64,000 bases of DNA from CAYFYS01 sp965202905 (lineage in GTDB: Bacteria; Pseudomonadota; Alphaproteobacteria; MPNO01): assembly GCA_965202905.1 (NCBI GenBank), contig OZ241868.1:2728001-2792000 (forward strand), in the 5' to 3' direction. The translations under genes were made by a program, and so were the position numbers. Numbering within the stretch: the first letter of the stretch is position 1; every line of letters starts with the position of its first letter. Of the stretch, positions 27,891-36,881 are shown piece by piece. The notes under the pieces are model-generated. The model was not told the DNA's origin. It did no database searches and saw only the letters and a list, made by a program, of their open reading frames with translations.

Positions 27891-28429
27891 GCGCGTCCGG
27901 CGGCGCCGATCGGGGAACCTTGTCCGCCGTCCATCTGGCAGACTGGCTGAACCGGCTGGCGGACGGAACCTCCGCCCTGGTCCTGTTCGCGTTGATGGCG
28001 ATGACCTGCATCGACGTGATCGGGCGCTACTTCTTCAACGCGCCGCTCGACGGCGCGACCGAGCTGACCCAGCTCATGCTCGGGGTCATCGTCTTCGCCA
28101 TGCTGCCGGCGGTCTGCCTGCGCGAGGAGCATATCTCCGTCGATCTGCTCGACCGTTGGTTCCCGGCACGGTTCGGCGCCGTGCGGAGCATCGTTCTCAA
28201 CCTGCTGATGGCAGTGATGATGGCGGCAGTCTGCTGGCGGGTCTGGCTGCTCGCGGAACTGACCGCCGATTACGGCGACGCGACCGAGTTCCTGGCGATC
28301 CCGCTCGCCCCGATCACCTATTTCATCGCCGTGCTGAGCGGCTGCGGCGCGGTCGCCTTCGCTGCCAACACCGTCCGCCATCTCGGCCGTTCCCGATCCG
28401 GACGCGGCCCCGACCGTCTCGCGCCATGA
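27887..28429 (+). CDS. dctQ: TRAP transporter small permease DctQ
   Basis: The 180-residue protein has four hydrophobic segments (~28-46, 62-82, 101-121, 141-162) and the family's VIGRYFFNAPLDGATELTQ stretch after helix 1. It starts at GTG inside the dctP stop (GTGA), so it is translationally coupled. Confidence 0.92.
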   Translation: MSASGGADRGTLSAVHLADWLNRLADGTSALVLFALMAMTCIDVIGRYFFNAPLDGATELTQLMLGVIVFAMLPAVCLREEHISVDLLDRWFPARFGAVRSIVLNLLMAVMMAAVCWRVWLLAELTADYGDATEFLAIPLAPITYFIAVLSGCGAVAFAANTVRHLGRSRSGRGPDRLAP

Positions 28430-29742
28430 CCGCCGCGCTGATCGGATTCGCCGTCCTCCTGGCCCTGGTGTTTCTGCGGCTGCCGATCGCGTTCGCCATG
28501 GGGCTGATCGGCTTCGTCGGCTTCGGCGCCCTGACCGGCTGGCAGCCGTCATTGTCGATGGTCGGCACGATCGTCTCCGAGACCGCGCTGAGCTACGGGC
28601 TCTCGGTGGTGCCGATGTTCATCCTGATGGGCAATCTGGTCTCGCGGGCCGGGCTGTCGGACGAACTCTACCGCGCCTCGCATGCCTTTCTCGGCCACCG
28701 GACCGGCGGACTCTCGATGGCGACGATCGTCGCCTGCGGCGGCTTCAGCGCCATCTGCGGCTCCTCGCTCGCGACCGCGGCGACGATGTCCAAAGTCGCG
28801 CTGCCTCAGATGCGCGTCTACGGCTATGCCGACGAGCTCGCGACGGCCTCGATCGCCGCCGGCGGCACGCTCGGGATCCTGATCCCGCCGAGCGTCATCC
28901 TGGTGATCTACGGCCTGATGACGGAGACCAGCATCCGCGAGCTGTTCGCCGCAGGGTTCCTGCCGGGCCTCCTGGGAATCGCGCTCTACCTGCTGGCGGT
29001 CCGCTACATCGTCTGGCGGCGGCCGGAGGCCGGTCCCAGGGCCGAACGCGCATCGTGGCGCGACCGGCTGACGGCGCTACGGGGGGTGTGGGGGACGCTG
29101 ATCCTGTTCGTCGTGGTCATGGGCGGGATCTACGGCGGCGTCTTCACCCCGACGGAGGCGGCCGGGATCGGCGCCGGCGGCGCGCTGCTGGCCGCCCTGA
29201 TGCGCCGCGCGCTCACCTGGCGCGCGCTCTACGAGGTGCTGGCCGACAGCGCCCGCACCTCGGCGCTGCTCTTCATCGTGCTGATCGGGGCGCTGATCTT
29301 CTCAAATTTCGTCAACCGGGCCGGTCTCCCGGACGGTCTGCTGGCGCTGGTCGCCGGCAACGACCTCTCCCCGACGATGGTGATCGTCGTGATCCTCGCC
29401 ATCTATCTGGTGCTGGGCTGCGTGTTCGAGAGCCTGTCGATGCTGCTGCTGACGATCCCGATCTTCTTCCCGGTGGTGCAGGGCCTGGACTTCGCGGGCC
29501 TCCCGCCCGAGCGCATCCTGGTCTGGTTCGGCATCATCGCGGTGGTGGTGACCGAGATCAGCCTGATCACCCCGCCGGTCGGGCTCAACGTCTTCGTGCT
29601 TTCGGGCGTGGTCAAGGACGTGTCGACCACGGTCATCTTCCGGGGCGTGACCCCCTTCTGGTGCGCCGATATCGCCCGCCTCGTCCTTCTGGTCGCGCTG
29701 CCGGGCGTCTCGTTGTTTCTGCCGCGCCTGTTCTACGGATGA
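28426..29742 (+). CDS. dctM: TRAP transporter large permease DctM
   Basis: The 438-residue integral membrane protein has ~12 helices. Family marks are LRLPIAFAMGLIG at the N-terminus, the GGFSAICGSSLATAATM sequence, GGTLGILIPPSVILVIYG and, late, ITPPVGLNVFVL. The start overlaps the dctQ stop (ATGA). With DctP and DctQ it makes a complete ion-gradient-driven importer. Confidence 0.95.
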   Translation: MTAALIGFAVLLALVFLRLPIAFAMGLIGFVGFGALTGWQPSLSMVGTIVSETALSYGLSVVPMFILMGNLVSRAGLSDELYRASHAFLGHRTGGLSMATIVACGGFSAICGSSLATAATMSKVALPQMRVYGYADELATASIAAGGTLGILIPPSVILVIYGLMTETSIRELFAAGFLPGLLGIALYLLAVRYIVWRRPEAGPRAERASWRDRLTALRGVWGTLILFVVVMGGIYGGVFTPTEAAGIGAGGALLAALMRRALTWRALYEVLADSARTSALLFIVLIGALIFSNFVNRAGLPDGLLALVAGNDLSPTMVIVVILAIYLVLGCVFESLSMLLLTIPIFFPVVQGLDFAGLPPERILVWFGIIAVVVTEISLITPPVGLNVFVLSGVVKDVSTTVIFRGVTPFWCADIARLVLLVALPGVSLFLPRLFYG

Positions 29743-29785
29743 CGGCCCGCTCCTGGCCGAGGGCCGAGAACATCAACATCGCTGA

Positions 29786-30527
29786 TCACCCGCAAGGCGG
29801 AAATGGGAACTCAGCTTGGGCCTCGTCGGCTTCGCGGGCCGCGATGATATGATCGATAACCTGCCTGACGCCGTCGTTGGCCCGAATTGCCGTCACGCAA
29901 ATCGCCGGATTTTCGAGCACGAAGACGCGAAAGACCTCATCGGTGAATGCCCTGCCAATTACCGGTACGCCTTCGAAATCCAGAATGACCTCCGAAAATT
30001 CTCGAATCGAGCCAAGACGCGCTTGGCTTGGGAGCGCGAAACCACTTCGTCGTCCGGATACAGACCCAACTTCACCGGCACGCGCGTCCGGCGGAATCCC
30101 GACCGATCATCGAGATACTGTCGAATTGTTCCCATCATCGTGCGCCCGGTGTCGAGAAAGCGGAATGATCGATCGCATTATTGAGAATCTCCGTGAATCC
30201 ATATCGGCAAATCCCCAAATCGGCTTCCGATAGTCCCTCCAACAACGGCAGCGCGCGAAATCGCCAGATTTGATGCTCCGGCAAATCCTTAATGAGTGAG
30301 ATCTTGAAACCCACGCTTTTCAGCGTCTTGAGCCGGTACCGTCGGGCTCTCGTTTTTCCGGTGGCTACGATATGACCTTTGTCTTCGAGCCGGCGCAGAT
30401 AACGGTCGACGCTGGCGCGGCTGCGCCCCAATTTTCGGCATGTGAGCGTGGCAACCGAACCGGCATATCCTTCCACATGGCGGAGGATAAACTTGCGGAT
30501 TTCGGGATCCTGTCGGCTGCGGCGCAA
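29786..30527 (-). pseudogene. Decayed wHTH / histidine-kinase-like ATPase / STAS-like (DUF4325) protein gene
   Basis: The intact opening frame (30527 to 30135) has an N-terminal winged helix (residues ~10-65) and continues into the start of a GHKL ATPase domain, GFTEILNNAIDHS (N-box), then terminates. Downstream on the same strand another frame reads FLDTGRTMMGTIRQYL and PVKLGLYPDDEVVSRSQAKR. After a further shift, EVILDFEGVPVIGRAFTDEV and ending GVRQVIDHI gives the STAS-like DUF4325 domain, with a stop at 29786-29788. Most of the ATPase domain after the N-box is deleted. Such fusions are possible signalling or anti-sigma-like switches; this copy is dead. Confidence 0.7.
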
Positions 30528-30608
30528 TCGCGGCGCCCTCCAGCCTCATTGTCTCACTTAGTGGAAAGCATTGTCGCGCTTTGTTGTGGAAATTGTCAAC
30601 CTTAACTG

Positions 30609-31955
30609 TCACGCGGTCAGGACGACCAGATCGACCGGCTCGGCGACGCCCTCGATCGGGCGCGCCTTCAGCGGCCGAACGGCCCGGCCGGGCGCGAAGC
30701 CCTGGCGCAGCGCGCATTCGTAGGTTTCGCGGTCGGCGAGCGCGCGGACCCCTTCGGCCTTGGTGTGCTTCTCGAGCTTGGCCGACAGGTTCACCGGCTC
30801 GCCGATCACGGTGTATTCGAGCCGCGTGTCGTCGCCCACCGCGCCAAAGATGATCCGCCCGGCGGCAACCGCGGCGCCGACCCGGATCGGGTCGAGCCCG
30901 CGCGCCTCGCGCTCGCGGTTCCAGCCCTCGGTCGCTTCCATGATCGCATCGACGGCGCGCAGCGCATCGGCGGCGCAGGTCCCGGTCGGCACCGCCGCGC
31001 CGAACGTCGCCAGGATCCCGTCGCCCATGAACTTGTCGATCGCGCCGCCATGGTTCTGGATCAGCGGCACCAGGAGGCGCTGATACTCGGTCAGGGTGCC
31101 GATCAGGACGTTCGGCGCGACGGTGTTAGCATAGCTGGTGAAGCCGCGGATGTCGCAGTTCAGGATCGCCGCCTCGCGCACCTGGCCCTGGCCGACCGCA
31201 ACGGATTCCTCCGATTCTGTGATCTGCTGGGCGATCTCAGGCGAGAAGAACCGCGAAAGGTCGGCCGCGGCGGTGCTTTCGGCCACCGAGCGGACCAGCA
31301 GGCGGCGCGCGCGGGCGATCGCCACCGCGATGATCGCGGTCACCGTCAGAATAGAGACGATCTTGTCGAGTTCCGCCCCGATCAGGATCGAGTTCGTGGT
31401 CATGTAGAGCACATAGTCGCGCGTGACCATGCCTTGCGTCGGGCCCGCATACAGGGCATAGCCGGCCAGAGCGGTCCAGCCCAGCGCGGCCACCACGCCG
31501 GCGACAATGACGAAGCGCGCCTCGAACCGCAGCGCGCGCAACGCGATGAAGATGAACACATAGAGCGTCGTCGGCGCTTTGAGATAGAACGACGGCGGCT
31601 GCATGTACTGGATGTGAAAGCTCCAGATCAGACCGAGCAGCAGCAGCATATCGATCACGGTCGAGGCGTAGAGCACTGCGTCAGGTACGGCGCCCCGGTA
31701 GGACAGCGCCAGACGCAGCACGGTGAACAGGAAATAAGCGCCCAACACCCAGGGCACCGGCGCGAACGGCACATCGGTCGAGAATGTCTTGGGCGAGACC
31801 AGGTAAAGCAGGCCGAACACCAGCACCACCGTGAGCTGGAACCAGCCGATCAACCGCTCGCTCGCATCCTGCTGCTCGGTGATGGTACGCAAGACCCGGA
31901 TGGGCAGGTTGCGGTCGCGGTCGTTGCCGGCCCGCTTGCGCGCCAGCGCCGTCAC
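30609..31955 (-). CDS. Membrane-bound class III adenylate/guanylate cyclase
   Basis: The 448-residue protein has six predicted membrane helices (~25-185) and a linker helix. The catalytic domain (~235-445) has metal-binding Asp in LNCDIRGFTSYA and in FMGDGILATFG, and the C-terminal TRLEYTVIGEPVNLSAKLEKH core that contributes transition-state residues. The GTG at 31955 was chosen because it overlaps the upstream gene's stop (GTGA) and precedes the first hydrophobic helix; the frame extends further but in shadow of that gene. It makes cAMP most likely; purine choice cannot be settled here. The neighbouring metallo-hydrolase may degrade it (inference). Confidence 0.9.
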   Translation of the reverse strand: MTALARKRAGNDRDRNLPIRVLRTITEQQDASERLIGWFQLTVVLVFGLLYLVSPKTFSTDVPFAPVPWVLGAYFLFTVLRLALSYRGAVPDAVLYASTVIDMLLLLGLIWSFHIQYMQPPSFYLKAPTTLYVFIFIALRALRFEARFVIVAGVVAALGWTALAGYALYAGPTQGMVTRDYVLYMTTNSILIGAELDKIVSILTVTAIIAVAIARARRLLVRSVAESTAAADLSRFFSPEIAQQITESEESVAVGQGQVREAAILNCDIRGFTSYANTVAPNVLIGTLTEYQRLLVPLIQNHGGAIDKFMGDGILATFGAAVPTGTCAADALRAVDAIMEATEGWNREREARGLDPIRVGAAVAAGRIIFGAVGDDTRLEYTVIGEPVNLSAKLEKHTKAEGVRALADRETYECALRQGFAPGRAVRPLKARPIEGVAEPVDLVVLTA

Positions 31956-32848
31956 GCCGCGGCCCCGCCTGCCGCCTTGGCCCGCTTGCGCAGCCAGAGG
32001 CTCGATTCGACCGCGCCGTCGGGCAGCGGCAGCCGGGCGAGGACCGTCCCGGCCAGCCGATCGCCCATGCGGGTCAGCGCCCAGTGGCTGGCAAAGACGA
32101 TTTCGGCCGTGCCGGAGGCGATCAGCGGCGCGATCGCAAGCTGTTCGTTGTAGCCGCGCCAATTCCACGCCGCCGGATACCCGTCGGGCAGGAAGACATC
32201 GTGGAAATGAACCAGCACGCCCGCGCGCAGGCGCGGCCAAACGTGATTGACCAGAATGTCGACATCGCTGCCGGGAACCAGCAAATGACTCGAATCGATG
32301 GACAATACGTCGCCCGGGGCGAGCTTGAGCCGGTCGTAGGCGACATTCTGGACCGTCGAGCGCAGTATCTCCACGCCCAGCCCCTCTATCGTGGCCCTGG
32401 GCTGGGGATCGATGGCGGTAATGACCGTATTCAGGCCGGAATCGGCCACGGCGGCGGCATAGAACCGGGTCGAATGGCCGGACCCCACCTCGACGATGCG
32501 CCCCGGGGCGGCGGTGCGCACGATCGCGTAGGCGGCGGCGGCATCGAGCCGCGGGAACCAGCCCTGGGCCCAGCGCGGCGCCGGGGCCGGGGCGCGGCCG
32601 ATGGCCTCGAGCGCTTCGGCATGGGCCTCGATGGCGTCGATGACCTTCTCGAACCCGGGGCGCGACGCGGCAAAAAAAGGTGTCAGCGCGTCATAGCCGG
32701 GGGCGTCGGCGTCCGCGCTCAGGCCTGCGGCGTAACGATAGGGCATGAAGATGCCGCGCCGGGCGATGCCGGTGACGGTGCCCAGCCCCATCAGCATGAC
32801 CCTGACCCGCTTGGCCACCGGGGGCGGGAGGGCCGCGCCGGGCCTCAC
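31952..32848 (-). CDS. Class I SAM-dependent methyltransferase
   Basis: The 298-residue protein has motif I IVEVGSGHSTRFYAAAV (~107), an ITAIDP acidic loop, a DSSHLL segment and LVHFHDVFLPDGYP near the end. It resembles the Methyltransf_24 group often annotated as sugar- or small-molecule methyltransferases. The GTG at 32848 overlaps the stop of the metallo-hydrolase gene (GTGA). It is sandwiched in the cyclase operon; substrate unknown. Confidence 0.8.
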   Translation of the reverse strand: MRPGAALPPPVAKRVRVMLMGLGTVTGIARRGIFMPYRYAAGLSADADAPGYDALTPFFAASRPGFEKVIDAIEAHAEALEAIGRAPAPAPRWAQGWFPRLDAAAAYAIVRTAAPGRIVEVGSGHSTRFYAAAVADSGLNTVITAIDPQPRATIEGLGVEILRSTVQNVAYDRLKLAPGDVLSIDSSHLLVPGSDVDILVNHVWPRLRAGVLVHFHDVFLPDGYPAAWNWRGYNEQLAIAPLIASGTAEIVFASHWALTRMGDRLAGTVLARLPLPDGAVESSLWLRKRAKAAGGAAA

Positions 32849-33678
32849 GGGACGAGCGTCTCGCCCTCCCGGGCGACGACGGCGCCGGGGCATCTTCGCG
32901 CCACCTCGTCCGCGATGGCGTCCAGCGCCCGGTCGTCGCGGGAGGGCAGATGATGAAAGATGACCGGGATCCGGGCGTTCGCCGCCTTGCACAGCCTGAG
33001 GCACTCCTCCCACGTCGAATGGCCCCAATCGCGAAAGTTAGAGAATTCGTCGTCGGTGAACATCGCATCGTAGATCACAATGTCGGCATCGGCGATCAGG
33101 TCCAGGATTTCCCGGCTGGGCGCACCCTCGATGTGCCGGGTGTCGGTGACATAGCAGACGCTCTTGCCGTTATACTCCACGCGATAGCCGGTCGCCCGAT
33201 CAGGGTGGTCGAGCGCGGCGGTCCGGATCACCACCTCGTCGCCGGGCCGCAGGGTCTCGCCGGCATTGAAATCGCGGAACTCGATCCGCGCGGACATGAT
33301 ATCCAGCGACACCGGGAAGAACGGCGCGGCCATGAGAGCGCGCAGTACCCCCTCGATGGTGCGCTCGGGCAGCAGATGGCCGGCCCACAGGCGCACCGTC
33401 TTCGTCGATTCATAGGCGAACCGGAAGAACGGAAAGCCGACGATGTGATCCAAATGGGTGTGCGACAGGAACAGATCGACTTGGCCGTCGCCCTGGCGGC
33501 ACAGCGTATCGCCCAGCGCCCGAATCCCCGTGCCAGCATCGAACACAAGGGTACGCCCGCCGCACCGCACTTCCACGCAAGAGGTGTTGCCGCCGTATTT
33601 TATCGTGTCCGGTCCGGGCGCGGCGATACTGCCCCTGGCCCCCCAGAACCGGACTATCGGCTCCGTACCGTCGTCCAC
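32845..33678 (-). CDS. MBL-fold metallo-hydrolase
   Basis: The 277-residue protein has the HTHLDH zinc motif (SHTHLDHIVG, ~73), YVTDTRH with a metal Asp and a final VIFHHLPS. The N-terminus VRFWGARGSIAAPG is shared with cyclic-phosphodiesterase and PhnP-like MBL proteins, so phosphodiester hydrolysis is a reasonable guess. It starts at GTG with AGGAGA ~5 bases upstream. First gene of the operon that ends with the adenylate cyclase, so cyclic-nucleotide breakdown is attractive but unproven. Confidence 0.85.
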   Translation of the reverse strand: MDDGTEPIVRFWGARGSIAAPGPDTIKYGGNTSCVEVRCGGRTLVFDAGTGIRALGDTLCRQGDGQVDLFLSHTHLDHIVGFPFFRFAYESTKTVRLWAGHLLPERTIEGVLRALMAAPFFPVSLDIMSARIEFRDFNAGETLRPGDEVVIRTAALDHPDRATGYRVEYNGKSVCYVTDTRHIEGAPSREILDLIADADIVIYDAMFTDDEFSNFRDWGHSTWEECLRLCKAANARIPVIFHHLPSRDDRALDAIADEVARRCPGAVVAREGETLVP

Positions 33679-33852
33679 GAAATCTCCTGTTCCGGAAAAA
33701 TTATAGGCGCCGTCTAGCAGATTCGATAGTGTGGATCGCGGTTATCGGATGCAACCCTTGGCGGCGGCAACTTCGCGATCCAGCGCAGCTTGTCGTCGAA
33801 CATGGCTTCATCCTAATCGACGCCAAGCTCACGAACCATTTCCCGAAACTCG

Positions 33853-34392
33853 TCAACCTGTGTCGTCGTCTTCAGCTTCCATCCCGGCATCTTTGAAAAG
33901 ATCCAATTCAGGCTCTGCGGGAGGCCTCGGCGGCTCGCAAATCGTGAGCGGCGCACCGTCATCTCGTACGAGTTGCCCATCAAGGCCAATTAAATCCTTT
34001 CGGTCGAATGTGTGCAGTTGGTCGAGGTTGTTCAATAAACAGGTCGCGACGTGAATCGCATCTTGCGGTTTTCCAATCACGGGGAACTTCGGCAACAACC
34101 GACGCGCAACCTTCCCAACATCGACATCAACAGAGACCTTACGAATGAATTCTTGCTCTATTAGGTCTTCAAAACATCGGTCGTACCCCTCTGCGATGCT
34201 AACATTCTCACCATCGCACTTCCTTTTGAAGACTTCTGCAAGACAAAATGATGAAGCCCATATTTCGCAATCGCCTGATTGCGCCTGCTCTATCAAATAC
34301 TTGCATGTTTGACCGCGTTCAACTTCCCTTTCTGAAATTAACGAGATCCAAATACAGGCATCCCAATAGTATTTTAGCCGACCGTTAGTCAA
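33853..34392 (-). CDS. PIN-domain protein (VapC-like, possible toxin)
   Basis: The 179-residue protein has PIN-domain acids: Asp in YYWDACIWISL (~11), Glu in CLAEVFKR (~53) and Asp in GKPQDAIHVATCLL (~110), with a further Asp in HTFDRKDL. PIN domains are Mg2+-dependent RNases. The start overlaps the end of the upstream gene by 8 bases. Base composition is clearly lower in GC than the flanks, which suggests transfer. A short stretch after its end, in another frame (VDEFREMVRELGVD, about 33828-33870), looks like a leftover of another small gene. Confidence 0.85.
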   Translation of the reverse strand: MTNGRLKYYWDACIWISLISEREVERGQTCKYLIEQAQSGDCEIWASSFCLAEVFKRKCDGENVSIAEGYDRCFEDLIEQEFIRKVSVDVDVGKVARRLLPKFPVIGKPQDAIHVATCLLNNLDQLHTFDRKDLIGLDGQLVRDDGAPLTICEPPRPPAEPELDLFKDAGMEAEDDDTG

Positions 34393-35230
34393 ATTCGTTC
34401 TCTCGCCAGCGATCGAGATAGTCGATTACGGAGTATCCCTCTGTAAATTCGTCATCACTCAAGTAATTAAGATCGACTGGTGCAACGTCGATGAAGTCGA
34501 CTGTTCCATTGATTATCCGAATCACGGTGCCTCTGTTGTCGTAGTTCAACGTTCCATGCACGCGCACACGCCTACGCTTCCAAACATCCCCAGCCTTCAT
34601 CTCTGCGCCCAGTTCTTCGGCCTTTTCGGGGCTGATGCGGCACCAAATATGCCGGTTGGTGTTCTGCACCTTCAACCGTAGCGCCGGGTGCTCGTAGTCA
34701 GTTCCTATCTCGATAATCCTCCCCTCGGCGGACCCGATTTCTCGTCGCGAGGTTCGAGAAAACAAGTAGCTATGCAGGGATTCTGCCGGCTCGGCGACCT
34801 CTTCGAAGTATCTCTTGGCAACTTCTTGGGAAATTTCTACCGCCTCTGCGCCGTCGGAAAAAACAGCCTTGGTGATGCCGATCCCGTTCATGTTCCGACG
34901 AAGCAGTCGCTTTGCAATCTCGATCTTCTCCCTTGGAAAGAACTCATCAAAATCCATACCCTCTACAATTCGTCGAAAATTACGTTCGACAATACTTACC
35001 GGCCCTTCGACAAGAGCATGAGCTCCGGCAGAAGTGCGCACATCAATCGGCTCGCCCTGACACATGAACGGGCTGTTTATAGACGCCCTTTCAAGCTTCC
35101 ACAGCACGTTCTTTTCGGTGTCGTTCGTCAGCAGGTCGAAGAAATCGATAGCTTGCTGGAACGCATCCTGGATGGTCAGGACATCGTTGTGGCCCTGGGA
35201 CGGCTCGACGGTGAATGTGACCTTCCGCAC
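34385..35230 (-). CDS. Unrecognised protein paired with the PIN-domain gene
   Basis: The ~281-residue soluble protein has no motif I can name. The N-terminal half is mixed alpha/beta (DAFQQAIDFFDLL; an Arg/Lys-rich IAKRLLRRNMNGIG). The C-terminal third looks like a small beta barrel (RIIEIGTDYEHPALRLKV; RVRVHGTLNYDNRGTVIRI). The start is either GTG at 35230, with AAAGGG 11 bases upstream, or TTG at 35239. The 8-bp overlap and shared low GC suggest a two-gene module with the PIN protein. An antitoxin or nuclease-guiding role is a guess. It is much larger than usual VapB antitoxins (~80 residues). Confidence 0.6.
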   Translation of the reverse strand: MRKVTFTVEPSQGHNDVLTIQDAFQQAIDFFDLLTNDTEKNVLWKLERASINSPFMCQGEPIDVRTSAGAHALVEGPVSIVERNFRRIVEGMDFDEFFPREKIEIAKRLLRRNMNGIGITKAVFSDGAEAVEISQEVAKRYFEEVAEPAESLHSYLFSRTSRREIGSAEGRIIEIGTDYEHPALRLKVQNTNRHIWCRISPEKAEELGAEMKAGDVWKRRRVRVHGTLNYDNRGTVIRIINGTVDFIDVAPVDLNYLSDDEFTEGYSVIDYLDRWRENEFD

Positions 35231-35389
35231 CAAGATCAAGACCCTTTCGGTTTGTGCCTATTGGCGGACGAGCCCCGGTAGGTTAACCTCCTGTCGGTGA
35301 TCCTCGCGACAAGTATGTCCACGCGCTCATTGTCACCAACTCCGACAGTGGCGCGGTGATATACCGAAGTCAACTCCCCCGCAATAGCG

Positions 35390-35803
35390 GTGCAAGCGCC
35401 GCTGGCGGTGGGGTCGGATGGCGAACAGACTGAACCAGGGTTGCACGGCGCTCTTGACGACACCGGTTCGCTCAGCCGCGCTGCACCGGCTCCAGTGGAT
35501 GGCGCCATCGGGCCGTTCGGTCTGGAGCGCGGTGTCGATGACCTCGGCGATGCGCTCATCGTCATGGGTCCCCGGCCGTCCCGAGCGCAGACTCTCGATC
35601 CCCTGCAAGCGGTAGCGCTTCCGCCACTTGCCGACGGTGGCAGGGCTCAGGTCCATGCGCCGGACAATCGAGACATTCGCCTCGCTTTGGGCACAGGCGA
35701 GAACGATTTGTGTGCGCCGGACCAACCCATGTAGCAGGGGGCGGGCGTTGGCGAGGCCGAAGAACTAGGCTCCCTTGTTATCGGTGAGAACGAGCCGCTC
35801 CAT
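35390..35803 (-). pseudogene. IS630-family transposase remnant
   Basis: From an ATG at 35803 the minus strand reads MERLVLTDNKGA, then an in-frame TAG, and after it HGLVRRTQIVLACAQSEANV, the helix-turn-helix SIVRRMDLSPATVGKWRKRY, RSGRPGTHDDERIAEVIDTAL, DGAIHWSRCSAAERTG and WFSLFAIRPHRQ. This is the N-terminal third of an IS630 transposase. The DDE catalytic domain is absent and similarity ends at about 35390. It marks the edge of the PIN-gene island. The 35240-35389 stretch shows nothing recognisable. Confidence 0.85.
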
Positions 35804-36106
35804 AGGGCGACCGCGAGGCACCGGCAGACTCCCGGCAAGAAACTACCCGCAAACATATCATCTAATTCCAGGACCAAACCCGTGGTAGAGACAAACGGAA
35901 GAGTCCTGTTCAAGATTTCTCTATCGTGCTGAAATCACAAACATATTTTGGATGGGAACGGTTCGTGCGGGATTTCTTCCGTCTGGTTCTATCCACCAGA
36001 TGACTTCTATATGGGAATCCTCTATTGAGTTTGCGTGGTAGAACGTCGCAAAAATGCCCGATCGAGGGTGAAATCGGCCTGAAGCTGCGGAAATGCGAGG
36101 GGTGCG
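35804..36106. other. Intergenic stretch without a recognisable gene
   Basis: These 303 bp have lower GC than the flanks. They lie between the IS630 remnant and the SDR gene. I see no gene or clear promoter; they may contain remains of the insertion element's end. Confidence 0.5.
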
Positions 36107-36865
36107 ATGGATTTGGAGCTTTCGGGCAAAGTTGCCTGGATCGTCGGGGCGACTGGCGCGATCGGCCGGGCGATCTCGGCCGGGTTCGCGGCCGAAGGCG
36201 GTCGGCTCGCACTGACCTCGCGCCGCGCCGAGGCAGTCGCCGAGACCGCGGCGGCGATTCGCGCGACCGGCGGCGAGGCGCTCGAGGCCCCGGCCGACGC
36301 CAGCGATGCGGCAGCCGCGCGCGCTGCCGCCGCCAGGATCGCCGAAACCTATGGTCGGCTCGACATCCTCGTCACCTCGGTCACGGTCCCGGCCTTTGGC
36401 CCGTTTCTGGAGATCGACGCTTCGGTCTTCGAGGACGCAATCGCCGCAAAGCTGCTTGGATCGGTCAACTGCATGCAGGCGGCGATCCCGCTGCTGCGCG
36501 GATCCGGGGGCGGCAGCATCGTCTGCGTGACCGGCGCCGGCGGCAAGATGCCGGTCGGCATCCATCTGCCGGGCGGCAGCGTCAACGCCGCGCTCAACCT
36601 CGTCATCCGCGGGCTGGCCACCGAGTTCGGCCCCGAGGACATCCGGGTGAACGCCGTCTCGCCCGGGCCGGTGCGCTCGCCGCGACAGGACGTCATGCAG
36701 GCCGCGGGCGCCGCCACGGACAGTCCGGCCGCGAGAATCCCGCTGCGCCGCTTCGGCGAGATCGACGAGGTCGCCGATTCGGTGCTGTTCCTCGCCTCCG
36801 CCCGGTCGAGCTACGTCACCGGCAACGTTCTGCAGGTTGACGGGGGCGGCGTGCTGACGCTGTGA
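36107..36865 (+). CDS. Short-chain dehydrogenase/reductase-family protein lacking the YxxxK catalytic pair
   Basis: The 252-residue protein has a Rossmann fold with the dinucleotide motif GATGAIGRAI (~14), a reduced form of the NAG region (ILVTSVTVPAF) and the C-terminal PGPVRSPR and GNVLQVDGGG of SDRs. Where the catalytic Tyr-x-x-x-Lys should lie, it reads HLPGGSVNAALNLV, with no Tyr or Lys; the usual Ser region is VTGAGGKM. It is therefore either a non-oxidoreductase SDR or one with altered chemistry. It starts at ATG 36107 after GAGGGGTGCG. Confidence 0.85.
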   Translation: MDLELSGKVAWIVGATGAIGRAISAGFAAEGGRLALTSRRAEAVAETAAAIRATGGEALEAPADASDAAAARAAAARIAETYGRLDILVTSVTVPAFGPFLEIDASVFEDAIAAKLLGSVNCMQAAIPLLRGSGGGSIVCVTGAGGKMPVGIHLPGGSVNAALNLVIRGLATEFGPEDIRVNAVSPGPVRSPRQDVMQAAGAATDSPAARIPLRRFGEIDEVADSVLFLASARSSYVTGNVLQVDGGGVLTL

Positions 36866-36881
36866 GCGACGGCGCGGCGGA

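Noticed and set aside
35236..35565. 109-codon minus-strand frame
   Set aside because: Overlaps the IS630 remnant in another frame and shows no similarity of its own.
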